A DNA stretch of 64,000 nucleotides from Datnioides undecimradiatus (GCA_008933995.1 WARS01000032.1:5813133-5877132); one strand, 5' to 3'. Shown: positions 34,151 to 47,872, numbered from the stretch's first letter. Numbers and translations are program-made. The notes: generated by a model not told the origin, from the sequence alone.

Positions 34151-35479
34151 GTATCTCCTTCCCCCTCATGTGTCCCACTGGATTTTTAATTTTTTTTTTT
34201 GACACTCCTTTTAATCTCCCCTCTCCTCACCTCTCTTTTTATGTCCAAGCTCTCTGTTGGACTTCACATACAGACACACATACAATGGCTCTGGCTGCCT
34301 GCTGTGACTGCAGAGCAAGGCGACGTGTGTTTGTAGTGCCTTCAGGGCACTGCATAGCTGCAGAGTGTTTGTGGGGCAAAACGCTGATAATGCCCTTTTT
34401 CTCTCTGATGGTATCACTGAGAAAAAACACATCACTGTGAGTCTGTGCCATGCTGTAGATACATCCAGTTCAGAGAGTTTTCACTGCTTGTGGCTGCTGG
34501 TTGATATGACAGAGCTGTTGCTGTGCAGGTAAAGGAGAGAAACATCTCAGAGTAGTCGCACATGGATCCACAATCCTGCCTGTACTGAAGGTCTGGGGAA
34601 ACCTGAAGAATGCCCTGCAAAGATTTTTTGCAGTGGCACACAGGAAACTGTGTGTGAGTGTGGATGGCTTCAAAATCTTAACTATGCAGCTACATGTCAT
34701 ATTTGGCTTTGTGTTCTAATGCTGCTTGGTTTGATCAAATTATAAAAGCACTGAGATTAACTTATTCTATTCATTCTGTCATTTAATGATATCTTATTAT
34801 TTTTCATGGTTGAAAACAACATTTTATCATTCATCATTCATCCTGCATTAATGATGATTAACAAAGGCCAAGTTATAAGGGTCTTAAGCCAGATACACAT
34901 CTTAGACCTGGGACACTGCACAATAAACTTTATTTGTAGAGCATTTTATATGTTAAATGCATTTTGTGTGCTTTTTATGTACTTTTGTGTGTTCTGAATC
35001 TCCAGTTACAGTTGTTTTGGACTCAGCACCTGGACAAGATGTTTATGTGTTGTACCACTGATTGTTCAGGCAGACCACTTGTCTGCACACAGTGCTTAGA
35101 AATGTTCAACTTTGCTTCTTTCTGTAGGATAAGTTATTGATGTCTTCCTGAAGGCTATTTCCTGTCATTAGTATTGAATTGTACATTGGAGGCTGCAGTT
35201 GTTGCAGTTCACAGGAAAAATCCACTTAAACCTAGACTTTTGGTTCTTTAGTAAAACAGCAGAAAGTGAAGAGTGGTGATCTAAGATTAATGATGATATA
35301 AGTGGCCGACCTCTTCATATATAGGTTCAGAATATGCTGAACATTATGTATATTACGGCCTTCAGGCTATTTTAAACCAACATAAATATAGTCTGAGCCA
35401 AAAGTGAGAGATTAGTGGCATCTGCCGACCCTCAGGGCACTCACACGGAAGATCAGTCCATCAAAAACCTCATTCCTGA

Positions 35480-35760
35480 AGCCTATCTCCTCTCACCTGC
35501 CCAGTCTTCCTTATCACCTTTTAGGCATCTTCTCCCTCACCCTCTGTTCCCACTTTCCACCCAGATCACGTCCCATTTGTTCCCCCTTTCCCTCCCACTC
35601 TCCTCCTTTTTTGTCTTTCATCTCGCACTCTCCTCGTTCACAGCGCATTATACCTTTTTGATATCCTCCATGTGTCTATCGTCCATCTTCTCGTCTCTGC
35701 CTGCTCCCAGTCTCCTATTCCTTTTCTTATCCTTCAATTTCACTGTTGCTTACCCCCCCT
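35480..35760 (+). repeat. Polypyrimidine-rich tract
   Basis: C/T-rich on the plus strand with few G residues, followed directly by CA microsatellites. It accounts for the Ser/Leu/Pro/His-rich frames at 35415-35923, which are not genes. Confidence 0.75.
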
Positions 35761-35786
35761 CCCAAAACCACGCACACGCATACTTG

Positions 35787-35912
35787 CACACACACACACA
35801 CACACACACACATTCTCCTTCTGCTCACCACCCTGCTCACGTCCAGGTCTGTTTCCACTGATAAGACTCTCAGTAACACCCACACGCTCACAGACACACA
35901 CACACACACACA
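35787..35912. repeat. Two CA microsatellites
   Basis: CA runs at 35787-35812 and 35894-35912 in the same orientation, separated by 81 bp of ordinary sequence. Confidence 0.95.
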
Positions 35913-38900
35913 GGAAAAGATAACGATGTTGCACTGCCAATATAGTTAGCATCACAGCTAACTGCCTTTCCTCTCTTCCCTAATATCTCTGCTAATGAAT
36001 GTGTCATCTGTGATCTTTCTCCCTGAGCAAAATGGGGAAAGAAAAAGATGGAGAGAGGGAGAAGCTGAGCAAGAGAGAACAAAAAGGGATTTTTTTTTGT
36101 AAAACCATTTTGTTTGGGGCTGCTCTAAAAACAAAGTTATTACCTGACATGTCATGGTCAGCCCAGGTAGAGGGAGTGGTAAATAAGCTGCTGGTTGTGA
36201 GACCACAGGCTGAGCTACAGGGCAGTCACTTTATTATTGCTAGACACAGGTAAAATGTTTTTGTCCAACCCACACAACCAGATACTTTTCTCAATCGAGA
36301 TGTTAATACTGACTCTTTATGTGACCTTACTGTAGGTATCCTTGAGGAGCGTAAGCGTAACATTTTAATACCAGTGTCATTTTCAGCTCCTAAACTCATT
36401 CTTGTACTAACACCTTTTTTTGTTCATTTTTAAATTTAGAAAATGATGGTGACCCATAAAAATTATTACAGTAACTCATCCATAGTTTTGTTACTGCACG
36501 AAAAGACCAGTCTTAATATCAAAGTACACCACAAGACAATTTAAATCAGAGTAACAGAGCATAATTAGATGAGGCATAATAAGTGAGGCAGTGTGTCAGC
36601 AGGATTCGCTATTTTCAAGTCTAGATATAAATGACTGATTTTAGAGATCCTTTTCACTGAAGGAGATGTTGGACACAGAGTCCTTATTGAGCTGAGGCAG
36701 AATGAATGTGTAGCTACGGTGTCACAGAGAGCTCACTGCACGGCTGCACTGCCAAAACTCATGTAAGTAGTTGAAATGAAAGAAAAGGAAGAAAACAGCT
36801 TAATCTTCATCTTGACAACAAATATGAAACACACACAAAAAAATCACTGAATATAATTAAAACACAAGCAAACGTATGTCTAACTGACTGATTTAGATCT
36901 TCTTATATCTATTAGTCTGGTATATGTTGTTTTATATATGTACTAGACTTGTTGACTTTGCTGGTATTAATCACAATTAATGTCTGTTCTCTCAGTTCAT
37001 TTCTATTTCATTTCTGTCTGCTTCATCGGTGCAGTTCTCTGTGCCCACGTTTTCCATTCTCCCTTATGTCCCCAATGCTTAACCACACAAAGTGACGTCC
37101 TTGCTAGTTTAATCCAAAAAAAGCGAAAACACTGTTGATTTTTCTTCTTCTGAACTTTTAAATATGTGAAAAAGAAGTATGACAGTGTAGTTGATGCATT
37201 AGAAGCAGATTCCTAATGGCCAGTGTAGGACAGATGATGGCAGCAACCAATAACTTTGTTCCTCTATTTTGTTTTGAGTTAATATTACAAATATTACACA
37301 TATACATTTTTAAGACATGTCAGCTTCAGGTTTTGGAGAGTGCCACATCCTCAGTATCCAGTTACTTGATGGGAAATAGCTCAGGTCATATGAGATGCGA
37401 GTGGTATTTTGGTGAGTGCAACCATGGTCACAGATGTAATTCCACTTGGCTCTCTACTGTCTGCCTTTCAAACAGGCTGAAATGCAGCGATGTTGCCAAA
37501 CACAACAGTAATGAATAAGGCTGCAGTTGGTTTCATGACACAGCAGCAGATCGGGCAGCATGGAGGCTAGAACAAGAGAGACATCCTTTAATGTATGCAT
37601 GTTTAAATCAAATTTCCTGTTTCATCGCTGAGAAGTTGCTCTTATTATGGAATTGATTTGCATATACTGAGGTACTTAAGCATAAGGTGACAGGGAAAGG
37701 TAAGTGTGTGCATGAATCATCCTCCGAATAGAAATAAAATCCTGTTGATAAAAAATAAACTCAGTAGCACCTCTTGTGATTTTCTTGTGTTTGGCTATGT
37801 AATGAATAAATTGGATTCTTGATGCAAATATTAAGCAGTTTTCCCACAGTCATCTCTCTTAAACAGGAGCCATTTGTACCAGTTAGTTCCTGCTCTAAGC
37901 CGTCTGATACATTTATGTCTGACCCACGTCCCACATACACTCGCAACTCAAATGTCATCCCATTCTGTCCTAAATGTCAGTGCAAATGAAAGTCCTCCCA
38001 AAAGTGGGGCTTCCAGAAAGGAAACTGACACTTGGCTGCCATGTGTGACCCACGCTGGTATCAAATTCTTACATTCGCAGCCATAATCTTCACGCTCCAC
38101 ACCCGCTGAGAAGACATCTTGTCTGTGCAGTCACTGTACACCCACGTGGATATCTTTGCCATCATTCAAGGTGGAGCCATGAAACAAATACAAGAATTGT
38201 CTGTGGAGCTGAGCAACACAAATTGCTTAATGATGGTAAAAGAAAATGGGAGGTCATAGAAATTTAATCCAATAGTCTGATTATAGGGCTCAGACAAAAA
38301 TACATTTTTTAAATTTGAAACAATGCGTTTTACAAAGAAAGCAATACTTATTTATTTGTTTGTGATTCAATACTCCATTTGACCATTTGCATAGTAGAAA
38401 GGCTGTTCATACAGCAAATCGCAAAACACCACCTGCTCCTCTCGTTTCAGTCAGATGGCATATCATCAGTAATAATAGAATAATTCAAATGTCTCTGTTT
38501 ACAAATGTTATAGCCAATAAGGTCTCAGGTTTTCACAGCATAGATTTATCACATAAAAACATGACCACCACCCACTTTCTCACAATAAATCTGCAGGTGT
38601 TTTAACTGTTGCCTCTGTAACGGAGGCGTGGGTAATGACAAACAAGCCTACAAGCATGCACCGCTCATTTAAAGCACAATGTTTTTACTACCTGCAGATA
38701 AGAGCAGCCATAATCTGGCTGGGTTACAACAGCCACTGCTGCAGTGGATTTATTCGTAGATAAAACCCTCCTAATTCACAGGAATGTGATTGTGGGCCAT
38801 TGAGTCATTCCAGTGCACCATTTATCTGCTTCTCACTTTCAGACAATGAGGCAAAACAGACAGCGCTTAGTAAATCCTGATGTTCATGAATCAAAGCTTC

Positions 38901-39629
38901 AAACTTTATCAGCATAAACACAACTATAAACAACTGGGTCATTGGTCGGGAGGAATTACAATTTCAAATTCACTAATTACCCTACAGACTTTAAACAAGC
39001 TGACCCACTTTGTGAGGTTGATTTGTTTACTGTCTTACAGGGACGGTCGAATTAGACTCTACGAAATTCATATTTCTTGTAGGTCAGAAGTTCTCTTACT
39101 TATTTGTGTTTATTCTTAACTAAAATGCTAGCAGGTCTTCATCCAGAAGTTACCTGGATTTTCTTTAGACTTGGAGGGTGTGTGAACACCACAGAGTGTG
39201 GATGGGACAACTGTGTGCTGCTGTTGATGCTAACATTGATGTCTGTCCAGTTTCAGTCTTTTTTATGTAATTTCTGGGACCTGGTGGCTTATTGTGTAGG
39301 TGCACTGAGGCTATAGTAGAGGAAAAATGTGATGCAACATGTTTATTTGCGTGTGGGTGGGATGGATTGGCTCAGAGGGTGGAGTGGTAGGTGTTCGCTG
39401 GACTTGGCCTTTACCAGGCCTCATGACATGCCTGACCCCTGCCCTCAGGGTCGCAGGCCAGACTTCTCTTTCCTGCGATGAACTGTTAACTGACCTCAGG
39501 GGCAGTCAGTCAGGCTACAAGAGTGTGTTTCTTTGTGTGTGTTTCTGTGTGTGTGTGTTTGAACCTCAGCACTCTGTGATCTGATTTACCCTGACAGGGC
39601 AACAGGACCGAACAATAAAAATGTCTATT

Positions 39630-39649
39630 TTCTCTCTCTCTCTCTCTCT
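39630..39649. repeat. (TC)10 microsatellite
   Basis: A short CT run on the plus strand. Confidence 0.9.
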
Positions 39650-40789
39650 TTTGCTTCCTCTCTCTGTGAGCTTCAGGCAAAATGGGGGAGGTGATTAAAC
39701 AGAACAAACCCACTGGAAGAATTACATCCCCAAAGTGTAATTTTGGAACATAAATCCCTCTTTTGTATGTTCTTCTCATAATACTGCGCCAGCAACAGTT
39801 TGGTGCCATTTGATTCACAGTGCTGCGGGAAGGTTACCGACAAGACCTGGCAGATAAACACATCAAAACTGTAGCATTTCCACGCTGGTTTACGTGTTAG
39901 AGTGGATTTTTATGATTTTACTGATCACCTCTAAAACTATAGTGCAGGAGTTTTAAAAAGTAAAGTCTGTTACACTCCAAAGTTCAAAAATGTTGATTAA
40001 GCCTGTCAGATAAATCTATAGTTTTTGAATGTGGTGTCTTCTGTGACGTTACTGTGCTGGCTTAATAAAATGAAAACCAGTTAAAAACTGGTTCACAGGA
40101 GCTGATGAGTGGAGCAACCACTGCTACAGCAAGTCCATTTTTTAAGATGCTAACACCATATTAGCCCGTGCGCAGTAGCTTCCAGTTTGAGGTTGCAAAA
40201 GCAGAGGTCTTTGCTTATTCTCAGATCATTTCAGCGTGCTCTTACCTTTGTCTGAATCACTCATTATTTTGGCATTTCATTCTTTTAATTCTTTCTCCTT
40301 TTTTGTCACAATTTGTTTTAAATATATCAACATTATATTCAGGTCACAGAGCCAAGCTTCTGTTCCTCTGGAAGCTAAATCCCTGGCAATCTCTGATAAA
40401 CCCAGGTTTAAACCCAAGGTTTAAGGTTTAACATCACTTACTGCTGTTCTGAAGGCATACCTAGAATCCTCAAAGACTTTTCAGACCATCTAATAATAAA
40501 TATTATTGCATCGGATACATAAAAGATTTTTAACCTGTTTCCCAACATGCAAAATATAAAAACATTATTGTGTATGAAAATACGTAATTATGGAAAGTAA
40601 CACAGACAGACTAACAGACTACACTGATGTACCCGCAACATGCTTTTGGCATCAGCATTGTATTATATTACATTGTATTAGATTTGTATTTTAGTTATTA
40701 TTATTTATTGACCAGTCTTCCAGGCTCAAAATAAGACTGCCTCTTCGCTTCTCACCCAGCCTGGTTGTTTAGAGAGACTCCCTAAGCCG

Positions 40790-41470
40790 CACGCCCTGCA
40801 GCACACTGAATTGTGAATCCAAACAGCTGGAGCAGCAGCAGATAGACAGTGACTGAGGAAAGGGAGGCAGGGAGGGGGAGAGATAAAGAGTAAGAGAGCA
40901 GAGAGAGAGAGAGAGAGTGTGCATCTGAGAGAGAGAGAGAGAGGGAGGGAGAGGGAGATGAAAAGCATGCCAAACGAGAGAGAGGCGCTCATACTGAAGG
41001 AGGCAGAGGCAACAGCTACAGCAACAGCACGCTCCTTCCCCATCCTCCCTCTCCTTTCACATAATCCCACATCCGTGCCGGGGGAGATGGAGGGCGCCCT
41101 GACCTGCTGAGGAGCACTGTCTAAAGGAGAGGAAATATCACATGAGCCTCCCTCCTGTGAGAGCCTGGACCTTTTTTTTGGGACAATAACCAACAAGGAG
41201 TGAAAGGAGGTGTGTACACACGAGTCTGTCGGTGGGAGGGAGGGAGGGAGAAGGAGCGAAAAGAGGGGGATGAGTGGCAGGTTTGGTCCAGCTGCTGATG
41301 CCAGGGTCTCAGAGTGAGACAGAGACAGACTGAGGGGGACCTGAGGAGTGGAGGGCTGGCACGTGTGGAGCAGTGTCTGCAACTTGTGGGCAAGAAGAGA
41401 GGAAAATAGATTCACATACGCGCACAGCTGGACAGATGAGGAGGCATCAGGGACCACACTTCAGTCCTTG
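40790..41470 (+). promoter_or_regulatory. Purine-rich 5'-exon-like block ending in a splice donor
   Basis: The block starts in sequence richer in GC than its surroundings and carries (GA)n runs at 40901-40917 and 40927-40943 and GGGAGGGAGGGAG near 41236. It ends at a donor, CAGTCCTTG|gtaggt (exon end 41470). Several short upstream ATGs, each followed soon by a stop, fit an untranslated leader, as in many neuronal genes. By synteny with human 19p13.3 (JSRP1-OAZ1-LINGO3) a gene such as LINGO3, whose coding exon would lie beyond 64000, is one candidate owner. That assignment is inference only. Confidence 0.3.
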
Positions 41471-43916
41471 GTAGGTCCACTTACATTCCACACACTCACA
41501 CACGCAAAGGCACATTTTTTGTACAATTCATCCTCAACGATTGCTGTGTTTTAACCAATAGAGCACAGAAACACTCGAAACGCAACAGTGCGTGTTTGCA
41601 GATCTTAAGGGTTGACGACTACCCACCCTGACAAGTCTCCCTACTTGCCCTCAGATACTTGCAGCAAAGAAAAAGAGGACGAGGAGGGGAGATTATATGT
41701 GTGTCTTTGTGTGTGCCTGGTCATGCTTTCTTACCATCTATGTCTTGTTATAACATTACTGTATAGCACTGGCGGCATTTCATAATGGGTTTCGTAAGCT
41801 GCCAGAGTGATGCATGTAAATAAACCTCCACTGCTGGGATGTTGTCATGTTTCACGTCGTCGGGCAAATTAAGCAATCACGTCACCCCCATCTCAACACT
41901 TGTTTCTGTGGCAGTAACACTGCTCATTACATTAACTTTGTATGCCAGTTGTTTGTTCCACACACAGCATGCAGCCATAAATTGTGCACATTAAAAAAAA
42001 TGTGAAAGGAGAAGTTGCACAGCTGCTGAAGAAAGCTGAAGACTTGTTTGCGCACTCTGAGACATGTATAGCACTGCCTACCCGTGCTGCACTGCCATGT
42101 GTGGTAACATGACATGTGTGGCCATGTGTTGTGTCACGTTGTGGCAGAGTGCATATGGCTTATTACAGCAGGTTTGCATGAGGTGTATCAGCCAGCCACT
42201 CATCTTTCTCTCTATCTGCCCCCTACTCTCTCTCTCTCTTTTCCTCTTTTTCCACCATCTTCCTTCTTTCTCCATTTCCAATTATAGGCTGTCACCTCTC
42301 TCCCTTTACTCCTGATCCTATCTCCTGTTTCATTCTCTTGCTAAGCAATTACCTTTACCTGACTCTGCCCCTCCGGACAGCATGGCTGGCTAGTTTCCTG
42401 TCTGCCTTTTCAACAATCAAAGTGAGGGATGGGCGCAGATTTCATGGTCATTTTACTACGGTCGCCTGAACCTGAGCAAAGAGCAACCTCTATGAAGCCT
42501 GAACACAGCAGCCACTTCACATCATTGCTGCTCGCGTCGAGTAGACCCAGAAATGATATGTAAATAGTAAATGGCTTTGGGGCCTTTTCACTGTGCAGAA
42601 AAATTATGCCTCTAATCATGCAATCAGCTCATTATTTCCTGCTCCTCATTAACTTGTTTGGGTTTCTAACTTTATTGCTGTTCGCAGTCTCGACTTCTTG
42701 AAAACAAAACAAAAAAAAACCCCTCACCCCACAGAGCTGGCGGGCAGATTGCTCCCAGCATATGGGTGCACTTGCTGTTGGTGTCTGATAGAGGAAAGAC
42801 TTGCCAGAAAGCTGAAATCTCAACCTTTCTTCCCTGCTGGCCCCTTCCACTCCTTTATGTATCCAAACCTCTGTCTTTTAAGCTTTCTAAATATCTTTTT
42901 TCTCTGTCTTCATCCCTTAAACCTCACTGGTAATGATCCAATCTTATGACCTCTTTACCACAGCACATGTCTCCTACAGATACACACATATTTACATAAA
43001 AACAGGCACACACTCCCACCACCAGTATAAGCCTTTTAGTGCTGCAGTGTGACAGCTACCTGAAGCATAGCATCACTGTCCTCTCTGCTGCCAAGCTTGT
43101 AAAATAGTGTGAAGAGACACAGATGGAGTCCGAGATTGGAAAGAAGACTTTGTAGGATCACCAAGGAAAAGAATGAGAGGAAGAGGATGTAATTAACGGA
43201 GCTAGAAAGATGGGAATAGTGACATAAGATTAAATAGAAGAGGACCGAGGTGATAATGGAAGAAGGTGACGTGTCAAAGCGATAGAGGGGTTACAAAAAG
43301 CTTGAAGGGTGACAGAAAAATGGCAGAATGTGGGTGAAAATGTTTGGCCTCTGTGTTGACAGCTGCTGATTGCCGATGTCTTTTTCCAGTGAATGGACAC
43401 AGCCGCAAAGTGATAGTCTGCAGCTACCCCTGGGGAAAGCAGGTGAAGAAATAGACAGAGAGAGAGGGAGACACACATCGCCACTGTAAACATTCGGGTG
43501 CTGGATTTATGTACTAAAACCTTCTGCTGCACCTGTTTAAAGGAACATTTCAGGTCATTAAAAGCCTTATTTGTGTTCTTTTAATCAGCGTTTTTTTGTT
43601 TATAGGTCTTCTAGGTATAGGTTTCTATTTATAAGTCTGATCTCCCCAAAGTAACAGCTAAAATTTAAGAACATGGCATCATTGCAATAACAAAGTCTAG
43701 AGGAGAAAGATGTGCAACCAGTCAGTCATCACAAAGATGATAAACTAACTTTAGCCAGATTTTTCGAACTGCTTCATTTAGACAGAAACAGGAGGGTGAG
43801 CACATTAAGTCAGGACACTCAAATCAAAGTTTTGTCTTTATGAGGTTAAATATGTAATTTGCATTTGCAACTTGTTGCACTGCCTCTAATTGGCTACACA
43901 ATCAATTAATTCAGGA

Positions 43917-44115
43917 TTAAAGGGGCAGTGTGTACCGTGGGATTTAGTGGCATCTGTAGCTGTGAGGTTGCAGATTGAGTGTAGAAGAACTCTCCTCACT
44001 AGAGCCACTGTAGAAGCATGGTGGTAAGACATGGATGACTGCATACAAGATGGTTTTTCTAACCTGGGAAACTGTTTCAAACCTACAGTAACCAACCCTG
44101 TAGTTTCAGAACAAT
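43917..44115 (+). repeat. Percomorph repeat of the GTGTGTAGGATTTAGTGGCATC type
   Basis: AGGGGCAGTGTGTACCGTGG, then GATTTAGTGGCATCTGTAGC, TGAGGTTGCAGATTGAGTG and ACTGTAGAAGCATGGTGG follow the order of a very common percomorph element. The middle section is deleted relative to the form I remember. The 87-residue minus-strand frame over it is not a gene. Confidence 0.6.
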
Positions 44116-44504
44116 TATTCCCACATTTATTCAAAACCTGTTTGATCATCAGAGCGCTCGAGATTTCTTGCCCTGTCTGACTTCAATTTAAATTTGCGAG
44201 TGCCATTTATTATAACACTACGGACAGACGGCCGAAGCTATGAAAATTAGACACAGCTTGTGTGAAACCAGAATTTCCCTCTCAGGCTTAAAACCCTCAG
44301 CAGAGTGCGGAGTTCAGGAGACATGGGAGTTTGTGGAACACAGACTGTTACGGCTTCGGGGAGAAAAATGTGAGCGCAATGTTTCTGCTCGAGGAGACAG
44401 TGTGAGAGGAGAGAAGGAGCTACAATGGGCTGTGGAGTGAGAGGATTTGATTGGGAAGGTGACCCAGGGTATGTGGGCGCGTTGAAGGAGCTTTTGATCT
44501 CAGA

Positions 44505-44508
<4 letters not shown>

Positions 44509-44543
<35 letters not shown>

Positions 44544-44681
44544 AGAATGGTTGACCTTGAGAAATGCAACAAGGGTTTTAAGGATGTCCTGCGTGGAGGA
44601 TGGCTGCAATTAGATTGCTGGATGGTGATTGAGGTGCATGCATGGACAAGGGCACAACACCCACAGCTATCACACAGCACG

Positions 44682-44713
<32 letters not shown>
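44509..44713. repeat. Inverted pair of GT and CA microsatellites
   Basis: A GT run (44509-44542) and a CA run (44686-44713) face each other across 143 bp, so a transcript from either strand could form a long stem. The high-confidence part is the repeats themselves. Confidence 0.9.
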
Positions 44714-44714
<1 letters not shown>

Positions 44715-44839
44715 TAACACCAGTCTTTATTAAACTCTGGAGTTACAGTACAGATCCTTGTTGTTGCATCAGAGGCTGCTCACAAACACAAATTTAATGG
44801 TCTTGCTTCCAGTATCAATCAGCAAAGCCATATGAGTGC

Positions 44840-44914
44840 ATGTGTGTGTGTCTCTGTTTGTTTGTATGTGTATGTGTGTGTGTGTGTGTGTGCGTGGGCG
44901 TGCGCGTGTGTGTA
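44840..44914. repeat. Imperfect TG tract with CG steps
   Basis: TG-rich run with TGTATG variants, ending in TGCGTGGGCGTGCGCGTGTG. The alternating purine-pyrimidine stretch at the right end is of Z-DNA type. Confidence 0.9.
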
Positions 44915-47414
44915 CATAAATGTGTGCATCCACAGAAAAGATCAGGCTTTTAAGGTGCTGGCTGCTGGTGTTGTCACACTTGTTCGTTGTAAAATAAAGG
45001 GCATGATCCCAGTCAGTGATGAACAAGTGGGCCTCTGTCTCAGGGCAAATAACCAGCAGGTGGGAACTACAACTCCTCTGCAGTCTAAGCCTCCTTCACC
45101 GCTCTATTACGACCTCCTGACCTTGTTCCCCACCTCCTTCTCTTCCTGGTGTTTCTCGTTCTCTGACTCCCTCCAACATGACAAATTATTCTCTCTCACG
45201 CTTTCCCTGTTTTCCTCATTCTGCCCTTTCACTTTCCATTTCGCTTACTTTAATTTACTTTGCCGGCTGCATTTTCTCAGACGTGACCCGCGTGCTTTCA
45301 GATTCTGTTCGTTCTTCCGCTGTCTGTCTGCCTGTCTGTCTGTCTCCTTCAATACCCCTCTCTGTCTCTCTCTGTCTCCCTCTCTTTCTCAGTTGCTTGG
45401 GTCTGATAGGACTAACACTCATAATGAATTAGCATTTAGCTTTGCTTCATTATTCAGTCTGGCACAACCATCCCTGGAGTCATTTTCACTCTCTTTAAAA
45501 TAAACTCTCAAAATTGAATCCAGCCATGATTGAATCTTTCCTTTCAAATTACAAAAATCATACCTACCGAAAGATACAATGTCCTCGAAGGATTGTCCAT
45601 CCCCTTTTTCTATTAAAGAGTTCATCAGGACTGTAACTGGAGGCTACTCGACCTGGTACAGATTAATTTAAAAGTCAGAAACAGGGTCTCATTAGAATGA
45701 GATTTTCTCTGCCAAATGAAAATATATTCTTAAACATAATATATTTGATTATTAACAATTACACTACGGCTTTTTCTCATTCAAAGGAACGCTTCTTACT
45801 TGTTCGACACCTCACTCCTTACTAATGAGGTTTCTTGTTCAGCAGCAGAAAGCAGCAAAATAAACTGTTTGAGACAAACAGCCTTTTGCCACAGCATCAC
45901 ATAACAGCAGTTAATGTTACACTCTGCCAACAGCCATTATTATCAAACTGCTTTTACAAGACAGAAGAAAAAGAAGTTGTGAACATACACACTGGCTTAG
46001 TGAAAAATACAGTTTGGTTTTTCCAATGGACACATTAAAGCAGACAATTTATCGACCTTCAAGCTAAGCCTTTAGCAGGCACTGCTATATTGTTGCTAGC
46101 TCTCAAGATAGCTCTAGGATTCTCTATTCGACCAGTAAATGTAATTTCACTGCTTTCTCAAGTATGAATTGATGATGCAGAACTTAATTACAATCTTAAC
46201 ATGAGGGTGTGAAGAGACGTGTTGTTTTTGGACAAACAAGGACCAATCACACAGTCAGACAGCATGTTTTTCTTTTGAGTCTAAATTTCTCCAAACCTCT
46301 GTGAGCTCTCTATAGCTACACAACATTCAACTTTACAGCTTCTTTGCTGTTTCAAAGTTGTGTTTGAAACTGGCATATTTTTCTGTTCCTGTTGTCAGGT
46401 AACTGATTGAGTATGAAATATGCATTTAATCATGTTTTATAAAATCCACAGGTTAACTGGCTTTTTTTCTTTTCCAATCAAGTCTTCTTTACTGTACAGG
46501 CACACAGCTCCTGACCCTCAGTGATGGCCTCAGGTTTAGGAAAAGCTCTTTTAACCCCAAACACACTGAAACACCAAGCTGATGTTTGAGGAATTACTCA
46601 CTCACAGGGCCATTGTTAAAAAAGCTCCATTAAGGTCTGAATGGATGGCAGAAACAGAGAGAACCAGAGACCATCAACATTTCTACATTAATAGCCTAAA
46701 TCAGCACTCAGTAGCTACCCAGTACTCAGAGGTCTGACCACAAACATCTTTTCACTCAGCCTTCATGTTGAATTCTACAACACACCTGTAAAGTTTCATC
46801 ACTGTGCATTGCACTGTGGCACTATGACAGGCCTGCATCTGCCATTTAACACCTTCATTTTGATCCCAACCACACATGTAAAGCTTTGAGATGTCATCTT
46901 GCACCGTTGTGACATGTTGACAAAATGTGCTCACATACATGTAAACATGACAAGCTGTTTAAAATCACTTCTGTGGTAGTTCGTGCCACCAGGTGTTCAC
47001 AGGTAAACCTTTTTTTTGAGTTATAGAATCAAGGTCGACATATTTTTCGATCAATGTGAAAAGCAGCGGTTCTACTAGCTACTGCAGCCTCTGCGCCAGT
47101 TGAAAATTACATTGACAGGAGACATACATCACTTGCCACTTATTGCTTAGGGCGAAACAAAGCAAAATCACATGATCAAAAGAACCTTCAAACAAAGATT
47201 GTTTTGTTTGTTTTAAGCTTCTACACATTTCATGGTCTGGCTCAGGTTTCATTGTTTTATGTGTGGACCGTCAGTCATGTGATAAATGGGGTGTAAAGAC
47301 AGTGTAGATGGTAACACCTGTCTTAGTTCAAGGAATATGTTTGGCATCAGACATGAATATGCAACTTGATACTTTTCCAGTTGCTGACTGATTCATTGAT
47401 TTTAGCCTGTTTTC

Positions 47415-47872
47415 TGTCAGGACTTGGCTACAGGGTGAGATGAGCAGGACGCAGGCAGGGACAAGGATGCAGAAGATCTTTCAAACAGTTTATTTTTAAG
47501 GGGCTTAGGCTTATGGATGGTCAAGGCAGGCAGGGTCAAAATCCAGGAAGTCAGTCTGAACAAGGCGTGGTAACAAAATCAAAAAACCAAAATGCAAAAC
47601 CAGAAATCCAGAATCTCTATGACTATGGACATGGAATCTAGGCAGGGACACGAACTCTAAACTCAACAATGCACCCACAGAGAACAAAGGCAATGGCACA
47701 ACTTAAATAGACAGGGGAGGGCAGCAAAACGAGACACAGGTGAAATCAATGGACTAATCAGGGTCAGGAAACAAGTAGACAGTAACACACAAGGGGAAAA
47801 CCTTTCAAAATAAAACAGGAAATAAACAAGAAATTCAACTCAAAACAAGAAACTCAACTCAAAACCCTGACA
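47415..47872 (-). mobile_element. Solo LTR of an LTR retrotransposon
   Basis: This 458-bp unit starts TGTCAGG and ends CCTGACA (5'-TG…CA-3' with 7-bp inverted ends). It is flanked by a perfect 6-bp duplication, GTTTTC, at 47409-47414 and 47873-47878. In the minus orientation a TATA-like CTATTTAAGT (47710-47701) is followed 200 bp later by AATAAA (47494-47489) and then a short U5, the expected U3-R-U5 order. There is no internal gag-pol, so it is a solo LTR left by recombination between two LTRs. The superfamily cannot be fixed from the LTR alone. The intact duplications suggest a fairly recent insertion. Confidence 0.8.

Larger units (their letters stand above)
29053..40789. other. Non-coding region, third part
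   Basis: No coding exon is supported here. Identified content: interspersed repeats at 30120-30310, 31855-31985 and 32050-32800; pyrimidine-rich tracts at 33690-34150 and 35480-35760; CA microsatellites at 35787-35812 and 35894-35912; and a CT run at 39630-39649. The intervals 36240-39590 and 39660-40780 are AT-rich with no obvious structure. Confidence 0.5.

Noticed and set aside
40726-41457. 243-codon minus-strand frame, the longest in the window
   Set aside because: The Ser/Leu/Pro-rich product comes from the GA-rich tracts read in reverse; no domain, and the plus strand better fits a 5' exon.
44247-45503. Frames of up to 223 codons with Cys-Val or Thr-His runs
   Set aside because: They are translations of GT/CA microsatellites and an adjoining pyrimidine tract.
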